NCBI GenBank assembly: GCA_036396915.1
Contig: DASWJX010000106.1
Span: forward strand, 1-9,708
DNA: 9,708 nt
Reading direction: 5' to 3'
Origin: BM509 sp036396915
GTDB lineage: Bacteria; Desulfobacterota; Desulfuromonadia; Desulfuromonadales; Geopsychrobacteraceae
The notes under the pieces were generated by a model. The model made no database searches. It saw only the letters and a program-made list of their open reading frames with translations, and was not told the origin of the DNA. Positions 8,707 to 9,708 of this stretch are shown here, one piece after another. The first letter of the stretch is position 1. The number at the start of each line of letters is the position of its first letter. Both the position numbers and the translations under genes were made by a program.

Positions 8707-8854
8707 CTAAGCGACAGTCCGGCGAAAAATCAGGATCTTCATTCCCGGTCAGTGGACGAAACCCCGGTTGGCGCTTGATTTATTGATTGTCTGGCTATCC
8801 CCCTGATGTGTCAAACATGGGTTCGGTTTCAAGGTCGGGCATGAGCCATCGCCG
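8707..8854. other. Convergent intergenic region after mgtE
   Basis: The gap lies between the mgtE stop and the possible small ORF that follows htpX. It contains a locally AT-rich patch (around 8778-8788) but no GC stem followed by a T-tract on either strand. The only hairpin-like structure straddles the far end of this gap (8833-8877). Nothing else is recognisable. Confidence 0.4.
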
Positions 8855-8877
8855 TCACGGGTGCGATGCCCGGGACC
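8833..8877. repeat. Hairpin-like inverted repeat between convergent genes
   Basis: GGTC-GGGCAT (8833-8842) pairs with ATGCCC-gg-GACC (8866-8877), a 10-bp stem with a 2-nt bulge. Inside it a competing stem, CATCGC (8847-8852) with GCGATG (8863-8868), is also possible. It could end transcription from one or both sides, but no T-tract follows, so an intrinsic terminator call would be weak. It overlaps the 3' end of the possible small ORF on the - strand. Confidence 0.3.
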
Positions 8878-9004
8878 AAGGGCAGATAGACTTCAGCATG
8901 TGGAAATAGCGCAGCAGCTCTCCACATTGGATGTCACAATGTTGCCGACGGCTGCGACGAATGGTCCAGGCCGTATAGGCGATGATCCCTGAAAAGAGCA
9001 GCAT
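8855..9004 (-). CDS. Possible 49-residue single-pass membrane protein after htpX
   Basis: An ATG two bases after the htpX stop opens a 49-codon frame ending in TGA. The product starts MLLFSGIIAYTAWTIRRSRR: one hydrophobic segment (about residues 2-15) followed by a basic cluster, the typical pattern of a small inner-membrane protein. The rest holds three cysteines (C23, C27, C41). There is no good ribosome-binding site, so translation would depend on termination-reinitiation from htpX. I do not recognise it. It may equally be non-coding 3' sequence, and the overlap with a hairpin argues somewhat for that. Confidence 0.3.
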   Translation of the reverse strand: MLLFSGIIAYTAWTIRRSRRQHCDIQCGELLRYFHMLKSICPWSRASHP

Positions 9005-9006
9005 GC

Positions 9007-9708
9007 TTAGACCCGCGCCAAAGCCATGGCCTCCAGGCGAGCGATGCGCTCCTCCATCGGCGGGTGGGTGGAGAAGAGTTTGAGCATCGACCCGCCGGTC
9101 AGAGGATTGACGATAAACATGTGGGAGGTAGCCGGGGTAGCCTCCTGCATCGGCACCGCTTTGGCGCCCATCTGCAGCTTTTGCAGGGCGCTGGCCAGTG
9201 CCAGCGGTTTACCGCAGATACGGGCGCCCGAGGCATCGGCCAGATACTCGCGAGAGCGGGAGACCGCCATCTGGATCAGCATGGCCGCCATCGGCGCAAT
9301 GAAGGCCAAGGCCAACCCGCCGAGCATGCCGCCACCTTCCTCATCCTCACTGGTGCCACCGCCGAAAACAGCGGCCCACTGCAGCATGCTGCCGAGCATG
9401 GAGATCGCCCCGGCAAAGGTGGCGGCGATGGTGGAAATCAAGGTATCGCGGTTCTGCACATGAGCCAGCTCGTGGGCCATGACCCCTTCGAGCTCCTCCG
9501 CGGAGAGCAGACGCATGATCCCATCGGTGGCGGCGACCGCGGCATTCCGCGGATTGCGCCCGGTAGCGAAGGCGTTGGGAGCTTCAGAGGGGATGATGTA
9601 GACCTTTGGCATCGGCATGTTCGCCTGCTGCGCCAGGCGCCGGACCATGGCGTGGAGGGCGGGGCTCTCTGTTTCCGAAACTTCCCGCGCCTTGTACATT
9701 TTGAGGAC
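9007..9708 (-). CDS. htpX: Membrane zinc metalloprotease HtpX, 5' end outside the window
   Basis: The last 234 or so residues of HtpX, an inner-membrane M48 protease that degrades misfolded membrane proteins, often with FtsH. The first visible ATG (9699) is probably internal. The frame is open to the window edge (Val-Leu-Lys before that Met), and the family has about 50 more N-terminal residues carrying two membrane helices. Numbered from that Met, the zinc site is His76-Glu77-x-x-His80 in VMAHELAHVQNRDTL. The third ligand is Glu151 in SREYLADASGA. NAFATGRNPRNAAVAATDG precedes the active site, and two hydrophobic stretches lie between the two zinc motifs. The ending FSTHPPMEERIARLEAM is typical. 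It is transcribed towards mgtE. Its promoter is not in view. Confidence 0.95.
   Translation of the reverse strand, partial: VLKMYKAREVSETESPALHAMVRRLAQQANMPMPKVYIIPSEAPNAFATGRNPRNAAVAATDGIMRLLSAEELEGVMAHELAHVQNRDTLISTIAATFAGAISMLGSMLQWAAVFGGGTSEDEEGGGMLGGLALAFIAPMAAMLIQMAVSRSREYLADASGARICGKPLALASALQKLQMGAKAVPMQEATPATSHMFIVNPLTGGSMLKLFSTHPPMEERIARLEAMALARV

Overview
The window looks like a GC-rich bacterial chromosome, probably a Gram-negative of the Desulfuromonadales/deltaproteobacterial kind. That placement is an impression from protein style and base composition, not a demonstrated one. It has three parts: a visibly less GC-rich accessory stretch (about 1-1600), a dense ion-transport operon on the + strand (1687-8706), and a convergent protease gene leaving the right edge (8855-9708, - strand).

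The left part holds a two-gene toxin-antitoxin module on the - strand: a RelE/HigB-like toxin followed by an XRE-family antitoxin, coupled by an ATGA overlap. A perfect 8-bp inverted repeat sits directly in front of the toxin start and is a good candidate operator. The module lies between two diverged direct copies of a non-coding repeat (248-316 and 1347-1393) whose internal decamer is present three times in one copy and once in the other. Next to the second copy, a short frameshifted stretch on the - strand (1225-1346) reads like the last part of an AbiEi-type antitoxin. The region therefore looks like a patch of accessory and partly decayed DNA.

The centre is a complete seven-gene mrpABCDEFG operon encoding a Mrp cation/proton antiporter. 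MrpA and MrpD are the NuoL/NuoM-N-like subunits, MrpC is NuoK-like, and B, E, F and G are small membrane subunits. Every junction overlaps by 4 or 1 nt, so the genes are probably translationally coupled and made in fixed proportions. Only 33 nt after mrpG comes a full-length mgtE, encoding a gated Mg2+ channel/transporter. There is no visible terminator between them, which suggests a joint monovalent/divalent cation homeostasis unit.

The right part holds the C-terminal ~234 residues of HtpX, a membrane zinc metalloprotease whose N-terminus lies beyond the window. A possible 49-codon membrane ORF follows it two bases later. The 148-300 nt between mgtE and these convergent genes contains one hairpin-like inverted repeat and no clear intrinsic terminator.

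I see no strong case for a wholly new system. The best leads are the repeat pair around the toxin-antitoxin module, the operator-like palindrome, the AbiEi-like relic and the mrp-mgtE linkage.
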